DNA of 64,000 nt from an uncultured Prevotella sp. (lineage in GTDB: Bacteria > Bacteroidota > Bacteroidia > Bacteroidales > Bacteroidaceae), in assembly GCA_900316565.1 (NCBI GenBank), contig ONDK01000003.1:17713-81712 (forward strand). The letters run 5' to 3'. How positions within the stretch are numbered: the stretch's first letter is position 1; each line of letters begins with the position of its first letter. The notes below the pieces were generated by a model. That model saw only the letters and a list, made by a program, of their open reading frames with translations, did no database searches and had not been told where the DNA came from. Below, one piece after another: positions 53,649 through 62,221 of the stretch. Both the position numbers and the translations under genes were made by a program.

Positions 53649-54057
53649 TACGCACACCGTTTATCTGGCTCTCGGCAGTAATCTCGGCAACAGGCACGAG
53701 ACTATTGCCAGAGCTATAAGAAAGATAGGGGTGCTCATCGGTGATGTGGTTCGGCAGTCCACCCTGATAGAGACTGAGCCTTGGGGCTTTGGAAGTGAAA
53801 ACAAGTTTGTCAATGGGTGCATATGCGTGACCACAGACCTCTCTCCACGTGAGCTTCTTCAGATGACCCAACTTATAGAAAGGGAGTTGGGAAGAACGGA
53901 GAAAAGTAGTGAGGGCGTGTATCATGACCGAACCATCGACATAGACATCCTTTTGTATGACGATCTTACAGTCGATGAGCCCGACCTTAAGATACCACAT
54001 CCTCTGATGAAGGAGCGCGACTTTGTCATGATACCGCTACGTGAAATACAGAAATAG
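53641..54057 (+). CDS. folK: 2-amino-4-hydroxy-6-hydroxymethyldihydropteridine diphosphokinase
   Basis: 138 aa from the ATG at 53641. The frame is open to 53620, but homologues begin right at [12 protein letters not shown] (residues 6-17 here). Other HPPK motifs: [11 protein letters not shown] (about 40), [33 protein letters not shown] (about 85-111; the RxxRxxDxDIL metal and ATP site) and [16 protein letters not shown]. It transfers pyrophosphate from ATP in folate synthesis. Last gene of the ftsX operon; the terminator it shares with rpsO is 160 nt away. Confidence 0.93.
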   Translation: MTNTHTVYLALGSNLGNRHETIARAIRKIGVLIGDVVRQSTLIETEPWGFGSENKFVNGCICVTTDLSPRELLQMTQLIERELGRTEKSSEGVYHDRTIDIDILLYDDLTVDEPDLKIPHPLMKERDFVMIPLREIQK

Positions 54058-54212
54058 TTATTACACGATAAAAGTTACACAAGCTAATGAAGTGCAACGT
54101 AACTGTATAACACTTACATTATTGTCATGATTTTTGATAGTTTATGTTGTCTTATAGAGCCATTTTTATCTCAATGGTTTAAGTTAGTATTGTTTTCTAA
54201 ATAAGATAAAAT

Positions 54213-54248
54213 AAAAAAGGGAAGACTTAAAATAGCCTTCCCTTTTTA
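54213..54248. terminator. Bidirectional terminator between folK and rpsO
   Basis: AAGGGAAG (54217-54224) pairs with CTTCCCTT (54237-54244), flanked by A- and T-runs on both sides. It is 17 nt beyond the rpsO stop codon. Confidence 0.85.
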
Positions 54249-54264
54249 TGTTTCTTTTTCCTGA

Positions 54265-54540
54265 TTACTTACGCAGACCAAGAGCCTTGATGATAGCACG
54301 GTAGCGATTGATGTCGCGCTCATAGAGATAATCGAGCAGGCGACGACGCTTTGCTACGAGCTGAGTCAGCGAGCGAGTAGTAACGAAGTCCTTGTGATTA
54401 GCCTTTACATGCTCTGTAAGGTGCTTGATACGATAAGTGAACAGTGCAATCTGGCTCTCTGCAGAACCAGTGTCGGCAGCATTCTTCTGTATGCCATACT
54501 GGCTGAAGATCTCTGCCTTCTTCTCTTTGTTTAAATACAT
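54265..54540 (-). CDS. rpsO: Ribosomal protein S15
   Basis: 91 aa, close to the standard 89. MYLNKEKKAEIFSQYGIQKNAADTGSAESQIALFTYRI is the S15 N-terminal helix region; HLTEHVKANHKDFVTTRSLTQLVAKRRRLLDYLYERD (about 39-75) carries the conserved His-Asp-Ser/Lys-Arg-Arg RNA-binding surface for 16S helix 20-22. It nucleates assembly of the 30S platform. It stands alone, with its own promoter and a foldable leader of about 100 nt. Confidence 0.97.
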   Translation of the reverse strand: MYLNKEKKAEIFSQYGIQKNAADTGSAESQIALFTYRIKHLTEHVKANHKDFVTTRSLTQLVAKRRRLLDYLYERDINRYRAIIKALGLRK

Positions 54541-54643
54541 TTGTTTGATTAATTAATGTTTTGCAATAACATCCTTCCACCGCATGCCCGCCATTAATCA
54601 CAACGTGTAGCGGTGTCAAATGCTTCGGATTATCCGAATTTTG
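54541..54643 (-). promoter_or_regulatory. Structured 5' leader of rpsO, candidate S15 autoregulatory site
   Basis: The predicted RNA begins near 54643. TTCGGAT/ATCCGAA (54638-54632 with 54630-54624) is a perfect 7-bp pair separated by one base, and CACCGC/GCGGTG (54615-54610 with 54583-54578) forms a second stem. Autoregulation by S15 through leader structures is known in several other phyla; whether this fold does the same is inference. Confidence 0.4.
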
Positions 54644-54649
54644 CGCCTG

Positions 54650-54681
54650 CAAAGGTACTTATTATTTGTCTAATACACAAA
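54650..54681 (-). promoter_or_regulatory. Promoter of rpsO
   Basis: TTTG (54681-54678), 20-nt spacer and TACCTTTG (54657-54650) on the minus strand. Confidence 0.85.
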
Positions 54682-54693
54682 TAAAACGTACGG

Positions 54694-54732
54694 TTTATTT
54701 TGTATTGTGCTCATTTTACTGTACCTTTGCAC
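54694..54732 (+). promoter_or_regulatory. Promoter of typA with extended upstream block
   Basis: TTTG (54699-54702), 19-nt spacer and TACCTTTG (54722-54729). The 15-nt TTTATTTTGTATTGT and a following TCA are identical to the promoters at 418 and 56839. Confidence 0.83.
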
Positions 54733-54772
54733 TCGAAAATTTTCAAGAAAGCTATTTTTTTAAGGTATAAAG

Positions 54773-56575
54773 ATGCAAAATATTCGTAATGTAGCAGTAA
54801 TTGCACACGTCGACCATGGTAAGACAACACTGGTCGACAAGATGATGATGGCCAGCAACTCCTTCCGTGATGGAAAAGACGAGAGCGGCGAAGTTCTGGA
54901 CTCCAATGACTTGGAGCGTGAACGAGGCATAACGATTCTGTCTAAGAACGTTTCCATTAACTGGAAAGGTAATAAAATCAACATACTTGACACTCCAGGA
55001 CACTCAGATTTCGGTGGTGAGGTAGAGCGTGTGCTTAACATGGCCGATGGATGCCTCCTTCTGGTTGATGCCTTTGAGGGGCCGATGCCACAGACACGTT
55101 TTGTCCTTCAGAAAGCCCTTCAGCTTGGTCTGAAGCCCATCGTTGTGGTTAATAAGGTTGACAAGCCAAACTGTCGTCCGGAGGAAGTTTATGAGATGGT
55201 GTTCGACCTGATGTGCGACCTTGACGCAACAGAAGAGCAGCTCGACTTCAAGGTCGTTTACGGTTCCGCAAAACAAGGTTGGATGGGTCCTGACTGGCAG
55301 CATCCTACTGACAACATCGATTATCTTCTCGACCTTATACTTGAAGAGATACCAGCACCAAAATATATAGATGGTACTCCGCAGATGCTTATCACATCCC
55401 TCGACTACTCGAGCTATACCGGCCGTATTGCTGTGGGACGTGTTCACCGTGGCACTCTTAAAGACGGAATGAATATCACCGTATGTCATCGCGATGGCAG
55501 TCAGGAAAAGACAAAGATTAAAGAGCTGCATACCTTCCAGGGCGTTACTCATGTTCGTGTACCGGAAGTGAAGAGTGGCGATATCTGTGCCGTTATAGGT
55601 CTTGAGAATTTTGAGATTGGCGATACCATTGCCGACTTCGAGAATCCAGAGGCTCTGCCCCCTATTGCTGTTGACGAGCCTACTATGAGCATGCTCTTTA
55701 CCATCAACGACTCACCATTTTTTGGCCGCGAGGGTAAGTTCTGCACATCACGTCATATTTCAGACCGACTGAAGAAAGAACTTGAGAAGAACCTTGCTCT
55801 GCGCGTGAAGCCTGTAGAGGGTTCTATGGATAAGTGGATAGTAAGCGGACGTGGTGTGCTGCATCTCTCCGTGCTTATCGAGACCATGCGTCGTGAGGGG
55901 TATGAGCTTCAGGTGGGGCAGCCTCAGGTTATTATTAAGGAGATTGACGGACAAAAGTGTGAGCCTATCGAGGAGCTGACCATCAATGTACCGGAGGAGT
56001 TCTCCAGCAAGATGATCGATATGGTGACACGCCGCAAAGGTGAGATGACAGCCATGGACAATGAGGGCGACCGTGTAAATATTACCTTTGACATACCGTC
56101 GCGTGGTATCATAGGACTGCGTACAAACGTGCTTACCGCCTCACAGGGCGAAGCTATCATGGCACATCGTTTCAAGGAGTATCAGCCATGGAAGGGCGAG
56201 ATTACACGTCGTACCAACGGCTCCATGATTGCCCTTGAGAACGGTACGGCTTATGCCTACGCTCTTGACAAGCTTCAGGACCGCGGTAAGTTCTTCATCG
56301 ACCCAGGTGAGGAGGTCTATGGTGGTGAGGTCGTCGGTGAGCATGTTCACGACAACGACTTGGTAATCAACGTCACAAAAGCTAAGCAGCTGACCAATGT
56401 CCGTGCTTCCGGTTCTGATGAGAAGGCACGCGTGGCACCAAAGGTACAGATGAGCCTCGAGGAGTGCATGGAGTATATCAAGGGCGATGAGTACGTTGAG
56501 GTTACACCGAAGAGCATCCGTATGCGTAAGATTATCCTTGACCACCTTGAGCGTAAGCGCGCTAACAAGGAATAA
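54773..56575 (+). CDS. typA: Ribosome-associated GTPase TypA/BipA
   Basis: 600 aa, normal length. GTPase motifs: [14 protein letters not shown] (G1, residues 10-23), [10 protein letters not shown] (G2), [16 protein letters not shown] (G3, about 72-87) and [10 protein letters not shown] (G4, about 126). After the EF-G-like domains II, III and V comes the TypA-specific C-terminal domain ([24 protein letters not shown], about 530-553; [23 protein letters not shown]). It binds the 70S ribosome under stress and helps 50S assembly. Monocistronic, with strong promoter and terminator. Confidence 0.96.
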   Translation: MQNIRNVAVIAHVDHGKTTLVDKMMMASNSFRDGKDESGEVLDSNDLERERGITILSKNVSINWKGNKINILDTPGHSDFGGEVERVLNMADGCLLLVDAFEGPMPQTRFVLQKALQLGLKPIVVVNKVDKPNCRPEEVYEMVFDLMCDLDATEEQLDFKVVYGSAKQGWMGPDWQHPTDNIDYLLDLILEEIPAPKYIDGTPQMLITSLDYSSYTGRIAVGRVHRGTLKDGMNITVCHRDGSQEKTKIKELHTFQGVTHVRVPEVKSGDICAVIGLENFEIGDTIADFENPEALPPIAVDEPTMSMLFTINDSPFFGREGKFCTSRHISDRLKKELEKNLALRVKPVEGSMDKWIVSGRGVLHLSVLIETMRREGYELQVGQPQVIIKEIDGQKCEPIEELTINVPEEFSSKMIDMVTRRKGEMTAMDNEGDRVNITFDIPSRGIIGLRTNVLTASQGEAIMAHRFKEYQPWKGEITRRTNGSMIALENGTAYAYALDKLQDRGKFFIDPGEEVYGGEVVGEHVHDNDLVINVTKAKQLTNVRASGSDEKARVAPKVQMSLEECMEYIKGDEYVEVTPKSIRMRKIILDHLERKRANKE

Positions 56576-56607
56576 TCTCGGTTAATAAAACTTGATAATC
56601 ATAACAA

Positions 56608-56656
56608 CGGAAGGAAAGGGCAGGCGATAAACGTCCGACTTTTCCTTCCGTTTTTT
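56608..56656 (+). terminator. Terminator of typA
   Basis: CGGAAGGAAA (56608-56617) and TTTCCTTCCG (56641-56650) are perfect complements, followed by TTTTTT. Confidence 0.9.
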
Positions 56657-56838
56657 GTTTTCAGCCTTTAAGATAATCTCTTGCCAGTTGAATAAAGGGT
56701 TATTTCACCTTAATGGCGTTACTGCTACAGCTTTGTGATATGGATTTTACATTTTGAAACTTCAGAAAGTTACAGGATACAATGCAGAGACAGTTTATAA
56801 ATACTGTATGTTATCTGAATGAAAATAAAAAAATTCGT
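56657..56838. other. Intergenic stretch between typA terminator and murF promoter
   Basis: No gene, strong hairpin or repeat is visible; a weak CAGTTTATAAATACTG near-palindrome is at about 56790-56807. Confidence 0.5.
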
Positions 56839-56877
56839 TTTATTTTGTATTGTCTTCAGTTTGCAGTATCTTTGCAA
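56839..56877 (+). promoter_or_regulatory. Promoter of murF-alr with extended upstream block
   Basis: TTTG (56844-56847), 19-nt spacer and TATCTTTG (56867-56874). The block TTTATTTTGTATTGT is identical to the typA and 481-gene promoters. Confidence 0.83.
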
Positions 56878-56901
56878 TCAAATTAAAATCAATCATCAGC
56901 A

Positions 56902-59382
56902 ATGAATTATAATATTGAGAAAGTAACGACTCTCATTGGCGCACGCAGGTTTGGTACTGCCGATGCTAACATCGGATTTCTGCTTACCGACTCCCGTTCG
57001 TTGTGTTTCCCAGAGGAAACACTGTTCTTCGCTCTTCGTTCTGAGCGTAACGACGGCCATAAATATATTGACGATTTGTATCGTCGTGGTGTCCGTAACT
57101 TTGTAGTGGAGACACTCCCTGAGCACTGGGAGGAAAAATATCCAAACTCAAACTTCCTTAAAGTCGTTGGAACTCTGGAGGCCTTACAGCGTCTTGCAGA
57201 ACGACATCGTGATGAGTTCGACATCCCTGTCGTGGGTATCACCGGCTCCAATGGCAAGACCATGGTAAAAGAGTGGCTTTATCAGTTGCTCTCACCGTCG
57301 TTGGTAGTGGTACGCTCACCGAGAAGCTATAATTCTCAGGTTGGAGTACCATTGAGTGTGTGGTTGCTCAACGAGCAGACTGAGGTCGGGGTCTTTGAGG
57401 CAGGCATCTCCCAGCCGGGAGAGATGCAGGCTCTTCGCGACATCATCCAGCCTACCATCGGAGTTCTGACAAATCTCGGTCAGGCCCATCAGGAGAATTT
57501 CACGTCGATGGCAGCAAAATGCAAGGAGAAACTGACGCTCTTCCATGATACTGATGCCGTTGTATACTGCATGGATGACGAGCTGGTAACACGCTGTATG
57601 TCGGAGTTTGCATATCATGGCGAGCAGATGGCGTGGTCTTTCACGAATCCTAAGGCAGCATTTTATGTTAAGGGTATTAGCAAGAAAGACATAAACACTA
57701 CTGTTACATATATATATAATGGTAAGACTGAAGGCTCTTATACTCTTCCGTTCATCGATGACGCCAGCGTCTCCAACTCCATAGCTTGTGCTATCGTTGC
57801 CCTTCATCTTGGCGTAACGCCTGAGCAGCTCTCTGAGCGTATGGCACGACTGGAGCCTGTGGCAATGCGCCTTGAGGTTAAGGAGGGACAACATGGATGC
57901 ACACTGATAAACGACTCTTACAACTCGGACATTAATTCCCTTGACATTGCCCTTGACTTTATGGCTCGCCGTCCGGACCATAAAGGAAGAAAGCGCACAG
58001 TGATACTCAGCGATATCTTCCAGAGTGGGCTGTCTGACAAGGAGCTGTACCATGAGGTGGCTGATTTGTGTGAGCGCCGCGGTGTGGAGAAATTCATCGG
58101 TATAGGAAACCATCTCTTGGCCAATGGTGATGAATTTCAAAACATTGGAGAGAAAATATTCTTCCCAACGATTGATAAGTTCATTAAGAGTCCCGAGTTT
58201 CACGACCTTCATGATGAGGTAATCCTTATAAAGGGCGCACGCGACTTCGGTTTCGATCACCTGACCGAACTGCTTGTACAGAAAGTCCATGAGACGGTTC
58301 TGGAGGTGAATCTCAGCGCGGTGGTAAAGAACCTCAATTGGTACCGCTCGTTCATGAAGCCAGAGACAAAGCTAGTATGCATGATCAAGGCTGATGCTTA
58401 TGGTGCTGGAGCCGTGGAGATAGCGAAAACATTGCAGGACCATCGTGTTGATTATCTTGCCGTAGCCGTAGCTGATGAAGGCGTTACCCTTCGTCGTAAT
58501 GGCATAACGTCAAATATAATGATTATGAACCCGGAGATGTCGGCATTCAAGACAATGTTCGACTATGAGCTGGAGCCTGAGGTTTATTCTTTCCGTCTGC
58601 TTGACGCCCTTGTCGCCGCAGCGCAGAAGGAAGGCATTACTGGTTTCCCGGTGCATATAAAACTGGATACCGGCATGCACCGTTTAGGTTTCAACCCGAC
58701 AGAGGATATGGATAAGCTGATAGACAAGCTGAAACATCAGAACGCCATCATACCACGGTCTGTTTTCAGTCATTTCGTCGGTTCCGACAGCGATGACTTC
58801 GATGCTTTCTCCGCAAAGCAATTCAAACTCTTTGACGAGGCAAGCCGTAAGTTGCAAAGTGCTTTCAAGCATAAGATACTGCGTCATATTGACAATTCAG
58901 CAGGTATAGAACATTTCCCGGAGCGCCAGCTCGACATGTGCAGACTGGGCTTAGGACTTTATGGCATCAACAGCCGCAACAACCAGATAATAAATAATGT
59001 GTCAACTCTTAGGACCACTATTCTGCAGATGCGCAACGTGCCTAAGGGAGATACTGTAGGCTACAGCCGTAAGGGAAAGATTGACCACGACAGTGTTATA
59101 GCTGCAATACCTATTGGCTATGCTGATGGTCTGAACCGTCATCTGGGAAACCGCCACTGTTACTGTCTTGTCAACGGAAAGAAAGCGGAGTATGTTGGAA
59201 ATATTTGTATGGACGTAGCCATGATAGATGTTACCGGTATCGACTGTAAGGAAGGTGATACGGTGGAAATCTTCGGTGATGACCTGCCGGTAACCGTACT
59301 CAGCGACGCATTGGATACTATACCGTATGAGGTACTGACAACGATAAGCAACCGCGTCAAGCGCGTATACTTCCAGGACTAA
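56902..59382 (+). CDS. murF: Bifunctional UDP-N-acetylmuramoyl-tripeptide:D-Ala-D-Ala ligase / alanine racemase
   Basis: 826 aa fusion, a known Bacteroidetes arrangement. The MurF part (1 to about 450) has VVGITGSNGKTMVKEWLYQLL (about 111-131, the Mur ligase P-loop), NYNSQ-like SYNSQVGVPLSVW, and a conserved INDSYNSDINSLDIAL block (about 336). The alanine racemase part (about 465-826) has VCMIKADAYGAGAVEIAKTL (about 492-511) with the PLP-binding Lys, HIKLDTGMHRLGF (about 590), and VGYSRKGKID with AAIPIGYADGLNRHLG near 735, including the second catalytic Tyr region. Together they make D-Ala and attach D-Ala-D-Ala to the murein precursor in the cytoplasm. Confidence 0.95.
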   Translation: MNYNIEKVTTLIGARRFGTADANIGFLLTDSRSLCFPEETLFFALRSERNDGHKYIDDLYRRGVRNFVVETLPEHWEEKYPNSNFLKVVGTLEALQRLAERHRDEFDIPVVGITGSNGKTMVKEWLYQLLSPSLVVVRSPRSYNSQVGVPLSVWLLNEQTEVGVFEAGISQPGEMQALRDIIQPTIGVLTNLGQAHQENFTSMAAKCKEKLTLFHDTDAVVYCMDDELVTRCMSEFAYHGEQMAWSFTNPKAAFYVKGISKKDINTTVTYIYNGKTEGSYTLPFIDDASVSNSIACAIVALHLGVTPEQLSERMARLEPVAMRLEVKEGQHGCTLINDSYNSDINSLDIALDFMARRPDHKGRKRTVILSDIFQSGLSDKELYHEVADLCERRGVEKFIGIGNHLLANGDEFQNIGEKIFFPTIDKFIKSPEFHDLHDEVILIKGARDFGFDHLTELLVQKVHETVLEVNLSAVVKNLNWYRSFMKPETKLVCMIKADAYGAGAVEIAKTLQDHRVDYLAVAVADEGVTLRRNGITSNIMIMNPEMSAFKTMFDYELEPEVYSFRLLDALVAAAQKEGITGFPVHIKLDTGMHRLGFNPTEDMDKLIDKLKHQNAIIPRSVFSHFVGSDSDDFDAFSAKQFKLFDEASRKLQSAFKHKILRHIDNSAGIEHFPERQLDMCRLGLGLYGINSRNNQIINNVSTLRTTILQMRNVPKGDTVGYSRKGKIDHDSVIAAIPIGYADGLNRHLGNRHCYCLVNGKKAEYVGNICMDVAMIDVTGIDCKEGDTVEIFGDDLPVTVLSDALDTIPYEVLTTISNRVKRVYFQD

Positions 59383-59404
59383 AAGTGCTGATGAATTAGC
59401 AGAG

Positions 59405-59466
59405 TTGAAATAAAGAAACCGGGTGGAGCTTTGTAATTACTAAGCTTCACTCGGTTTCAACTTTTG
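59405..59466 (+). terminator. Terminator of murF-alr
   Basis: GAAACCGGGTGGAGCTT (59415-59431) pairs with AAGCTTCACTCGGTTTC (59442-59458, two mismatches), extended by GTTGAAA/TTTCAAC, followed by TTTT. Confidence 0.85.
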
Positions 59467-59551
59467 ATTATCATTTTATGTAAACTCGTTATTTATCGTT
59501 TAAATATAAAATTTCCCGCATTCATTTTTTCTTTATCTAAATAATTCTTAT

Positions 59552-59559
59552 TATCTTTG
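59552..59559 (+). promoter_or_regulatory. -7 box of the uronate cluster
   Basis: TATCTTTG, 62 nt before the IIC start codon; TTTC rather than TTTG lies at the -33 distance (59528-59531). A weaker match may mean activator dependence. Confidence 0.6.
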
Positions 59560-59621
59560 CAACCAATAATGCTTTATCAGAAAGCTAACAAACTAATAAA
59601 ACAAATCGAAAAATAAACCTA

Positions 59622-61079
59622 ATGGAACAAGTCTTTAGTTATGTCATCAGCTTTGGCGCGTCTGTGATGATGCCAATCATATTCACTGTAATAGGATTGT
59701 GCATAGGAATGAAATTTGGAAAAGCCCTAAAGTCTGGCCTTTTCGTCGGTGTCGGCTTCGTGGGACTGGGTATTGTTACAGCTCTTCTGACCGATAACTT
59801 CCAGACACCGCTAAAATCAATAGAGGATATCTTCAGTCTTAATCTTAGCGTCTTTGATATGGGATGGCCCGCAGCTGCCAGCGTAGCCTACAACACAGCG
59901 GTGGGGGCACTCATCATTCCGGTATGCCTTGGCATCAACTTCCTGATGCTTATCACTAAAACAACACGGACGGTGAACATAGACCTATGGAATTACTGGC
60001 ATTTCGCCTTCATCGGTGCCGTGGTCTACTTCCTTACCGGCCAGAGCCTTGCATGGGGGTATTTTGCAGCCATCATATGCTATATTATAACTCTCGTGAT
60101 GGCAGACCTTACAGCGAACAAATTCCAATCCTACTATAATCTTCCGGGAATTTCCGTCCCGCAACCGTTCTGCCAGAGTTTTGCGCCTTTTACCTGGGTC
60201 ATCAACTGGCTTTTGGATAAGATACCGGGATTTAGCAAACTCGACATTGATGCCGAGGGACTTAAGAAGAAATTCGGCGTTCTGGGAGAACCTATAGTCT
60301 TGGGTGTTATCGTTGGTGGTCTGATAGCTGCAGTGGCTCATGTCGGCGATTTCTCCGATTTTACAGGATATATGGCTAAGCTGCATGAGACACAACCTAA
60401 TGCTACCACTACGGACGGTGTGATGAAAATAGCCAAGGACATACTATTCCTCGGTGTTACCATGGGTGCTGTCATGGAGCTTATCCCGCGTATCACAAAA
60501 CTGTTTATTGACGGCCTGATGCCTATCTCAGATAAGACAAAGGAACTCGTTGACAGAAAGTTCCATGGAAAGAAAGTATTCATCGGCATGAGCCCCGCTT
60601 TGGTCATTGGCCATCCTACGTCCCTTGTGTGTACCCTGCTGCTAATCCCGACATATATTGTCGTGGCAGTGTTCCTTCCTGGCAATCAGTTCCTTCCCCT
60701 GGCATCACTGGCAGGACTGTTCTATCTGTTTCCCATTATGCTTCCTTACACCAAGGGCAACGTCATAAAGACATTCATCGTAGGACTCGTGGCCCTTGTA
60801 GTGGGCTTGTGGTTTATCACCGATATGGCCCCGGACTTCACCAGTGCTGCCAATCAAGTATATGCTGCTACACAGGACAAGGCTGCTCATGTTCCTGACG
60901 GGTTCCAGGCAGGCAGCATGGACTTCGCGTCTTCTCTCTTCGGATATTGTATATATGCAGCCATGAAATATATCAAGTGGATAGGCGCGGCCATTCTCGT
61001 AGCCATCACCGTCCTGATGATGTACCTCAATCGCCGTGCCATCATCCGGGATGAGCGCAAGGCGGCAGCATCTGCTTAA
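59622..61079 (+). CDS. Galactitol-type PTS EIIC-like permease (EIIC-GAT family)
   Basis: 485 aa with about 11 hydrophobic segments. SYVISFGASVMMPIIFTVIGLCIGMKFGKALKSGLFVGVGFVGLG (about 6-50), SLNLSVFDMGWPAAASVAYNTAVGALIIP (about 75-103) and GMSPALVIGHPTSLVCTLLLIPTYIVVAVFLPGNQF (about 325-360) are conserved EIIC-GAT blocks; GHPT is the probable substrate-binding loop. PTS IIC proteins normally need IIA and IIB partners, but none is encoded here and Bacteroidetes largely lack the PTS. It may therefore work as a stand-alone transporter. It precedes kduI and a hexuronate carrier, pointing to a uronate-derived sugar as cargo (inference). Confidence 0.85.
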   Translation: MEQVFSYVISFGASVMMPIIFTVIGLCIGMKFGKALKSGLFVGVGFVGLGIVTALLTDNFQTPLKSIEDIFSLNLSVFDMGWPAAASVAYNTAVGALIIPVCLGINFLMLITKTTRTVNIDLWNYWHFAFIGAVVYFLTGQSLAWGYFAAIICYIITLVMADLTANKFQSYYNLPGISVPQPFCQSFAPFTWVINWLLDKIPGFSKLDIDAEGLKKKFGVLGEPIVLGVIVGGLIAAVAHVGDFSDFTGYMAKLHETQPNATTTDGVMKIAKDILFLGVTMGAVMELIPRITKLFIDGLMPISDKTKELVDRKFHGKKVFIGMSPALVIGHPTSLVCTLLLIPTYIVVAVFLPGNQFLPLASLAGLFYLFPIMLPYTKGNVIKTFIVGLVALVVGLWFITDMAPDFTSAANQVYAATQDKAAHVPDGFQAGSMDFASSLFGYCIYAAMKYIKWIGAAILVAITVLMMYLNRRAIIRDERKAAASA

Positions 61080-61102
61080 CATTCCAAGGCGGTAGAGGTT
61101 GT

Positions 61103-61156
61103 CTATAGTATCTATAGTTCCTATAGTATCTATAGCTCCTATAGTATCTATAGCTT
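61103..61156 (+). repeat. 18-bp tandem repeat x3 made of CTATAG palindromes every 9 bp
   Basis: The unit CTATAGTATCTATAGYTY is repeated three times without gap at 61103, 61121 and 61139. Each unit has two CTATAG hexamers, so six hexamers follow at exact 9-bp steps, and a seventh is at 61165-61170. The array lies 24-77 nt after the IIC stop and ends 66 nt before kduI. Confidence 0.9.
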
Positions 61157-61221
61157 ATAAACGCCTATAGAAGCCTATCACTCCTCCGATAATAAAAATT
61201 AAAAAAAACTAAGACAGAAAT

Positions 61222-62190
61222 ATGAAGAAATCATTTATGACACTGGCTCTTTGTTGCTTTGCTTATCTGGGCTTCGCCCAGTGTAGCTTCAAAGGCTATG
61301 AGGTTAAGGCCGAAAATGCCTACACCAATTACAATGTCCGTTGGGCTACAGGCCCTGAGGACGCAAAACACTATACCACGGACCGCCTTCGCAAGGAGTA
61401 TCTCATTGAGAAGGTCTTTGCACCTGGAGAGGTCAACTGGACATATACACTTTTCGACCGGTTCCTCATTGGTGGAGCAGAGCCTACGGCGACACCGCTT
61501 AAACTTACTTCCATCGCTCCTCTCTATGTTGATGAGAGTAAAGGGACAAGTGGTCGCAATCTGCTCGACAACCGTGAGCTCGGTATAATAAACATCGGTG
61601 GAGAAGGTACGGTAACTGTCGACGGCAAGTCATATAGCCTCGGATTTCAGGAGGCACTTTATGTGGGCCGTGGCGCAAAGGACATCGTGGTAGCAAGTAA
61701 GAATGCCGCTGAGCCGGCAAAGTTCTATATGAACTCAGCATGTGCACAGGCAACTTATCCGACAAAGAAGGTTACTCTCAAGGAGGCAAAGAATATAAAG
61801 GCCGGAAAGATGGAGGAGAGCAATGACCGTGTAATCCATCAGATGATAATCGACGGTGTTGCAGGCGTCCACACCTGTCAGCTGCAGATGGGAATAACGG
61901 AACTAAAGCCAGGCTCTGTTTGGAACACTATGCCGGCACATACGCATCTGCGCCGTATGGAAGCCTATATGTACTATAACGTCCCTAAGGGGCAGAAAAT
62001 ACTGCACATCATGGGAGAACCACAGGAGACCCGTCCTGTATGGATGAACAATGAGCAGGCTGTCATCTCACCGCAGTGGTCCGTACATTGCGCGGCAGGA
62101 ACAAGCAACTATACTTTTATCTGGGGAATGGCCGGTGAGAATCTTGTATACACTGACATGCAGGTCGTCCCGATACCATCACTGGAATAA
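61222..62190 (+). CDS. kduI: 5-dehydro-4-deoxy-D-glucuronate isomerase (KduI) with an N-terminal signal peptide
   Basis: 322 aa, about 44 longer than E. coli KduI (278). The extra N-terminus MKKSFMTLALCCFAYLGFAQ is a clear Sec signal peptide. The KduI cupin follows: LRKEYLIEKVFAPGEVNWTYTLFDRFLIGG (about 52-81), LDNRELGIINIGGEGTVTVDG, and NTMPAHTHLRRMEAYMYYNV with the zinc ligands His-x-His and Glu. ISPQWSVHCAAGTSNYTFIWGM supplies the last His. The enzyme converts 5-keto-4-deoxyuronate from unsaturated uronates (pectin or glycosaminoglycan breakdown) to 2,5-diketo-3-deoxygluconate. Normally cytoplasmic; here it appears periplasmic. The MFS carrier gene follows 31 nt later. Confidence 0.93.
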   Translation: MKKSFMTLALCCFAYLGFAQCSFKGYEVKAENAYTNYNVRWATGPEDAKHYTTDRLRKEYLIEKVFAPGEVNWTYTLFDRFLIGGAEPTATPLKLTSIAPLYVDESKGTSGRNLLDNRELGIINIGGEGTVTVDGKSYSLGFQEALYVGRGAKDIVVASKNAAEPAKFYMNSACAQATYPTKKVTLKEAKNIKAGKMEESNDRVIHQMIIDGVAGVHTCQLQMGITELKPGSVWNTMPAHTHLRRMEAYMYYNVPKGQKILHIMGEPQETRPVWMNNEQAVISPQWSVHCAAGTSNYTFIWGMAGENLVYTDMQVVPIPSLE

Positions 62191-62221
62191 TGAATACGCA
62201 AACTAATAAAACAAAACTAAT

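Noticed and set aside
57316-58290. 324-codon frame antisense to murF-alr
   Set aside because: Shadow of a strongly supported gene; no motif or promoter.
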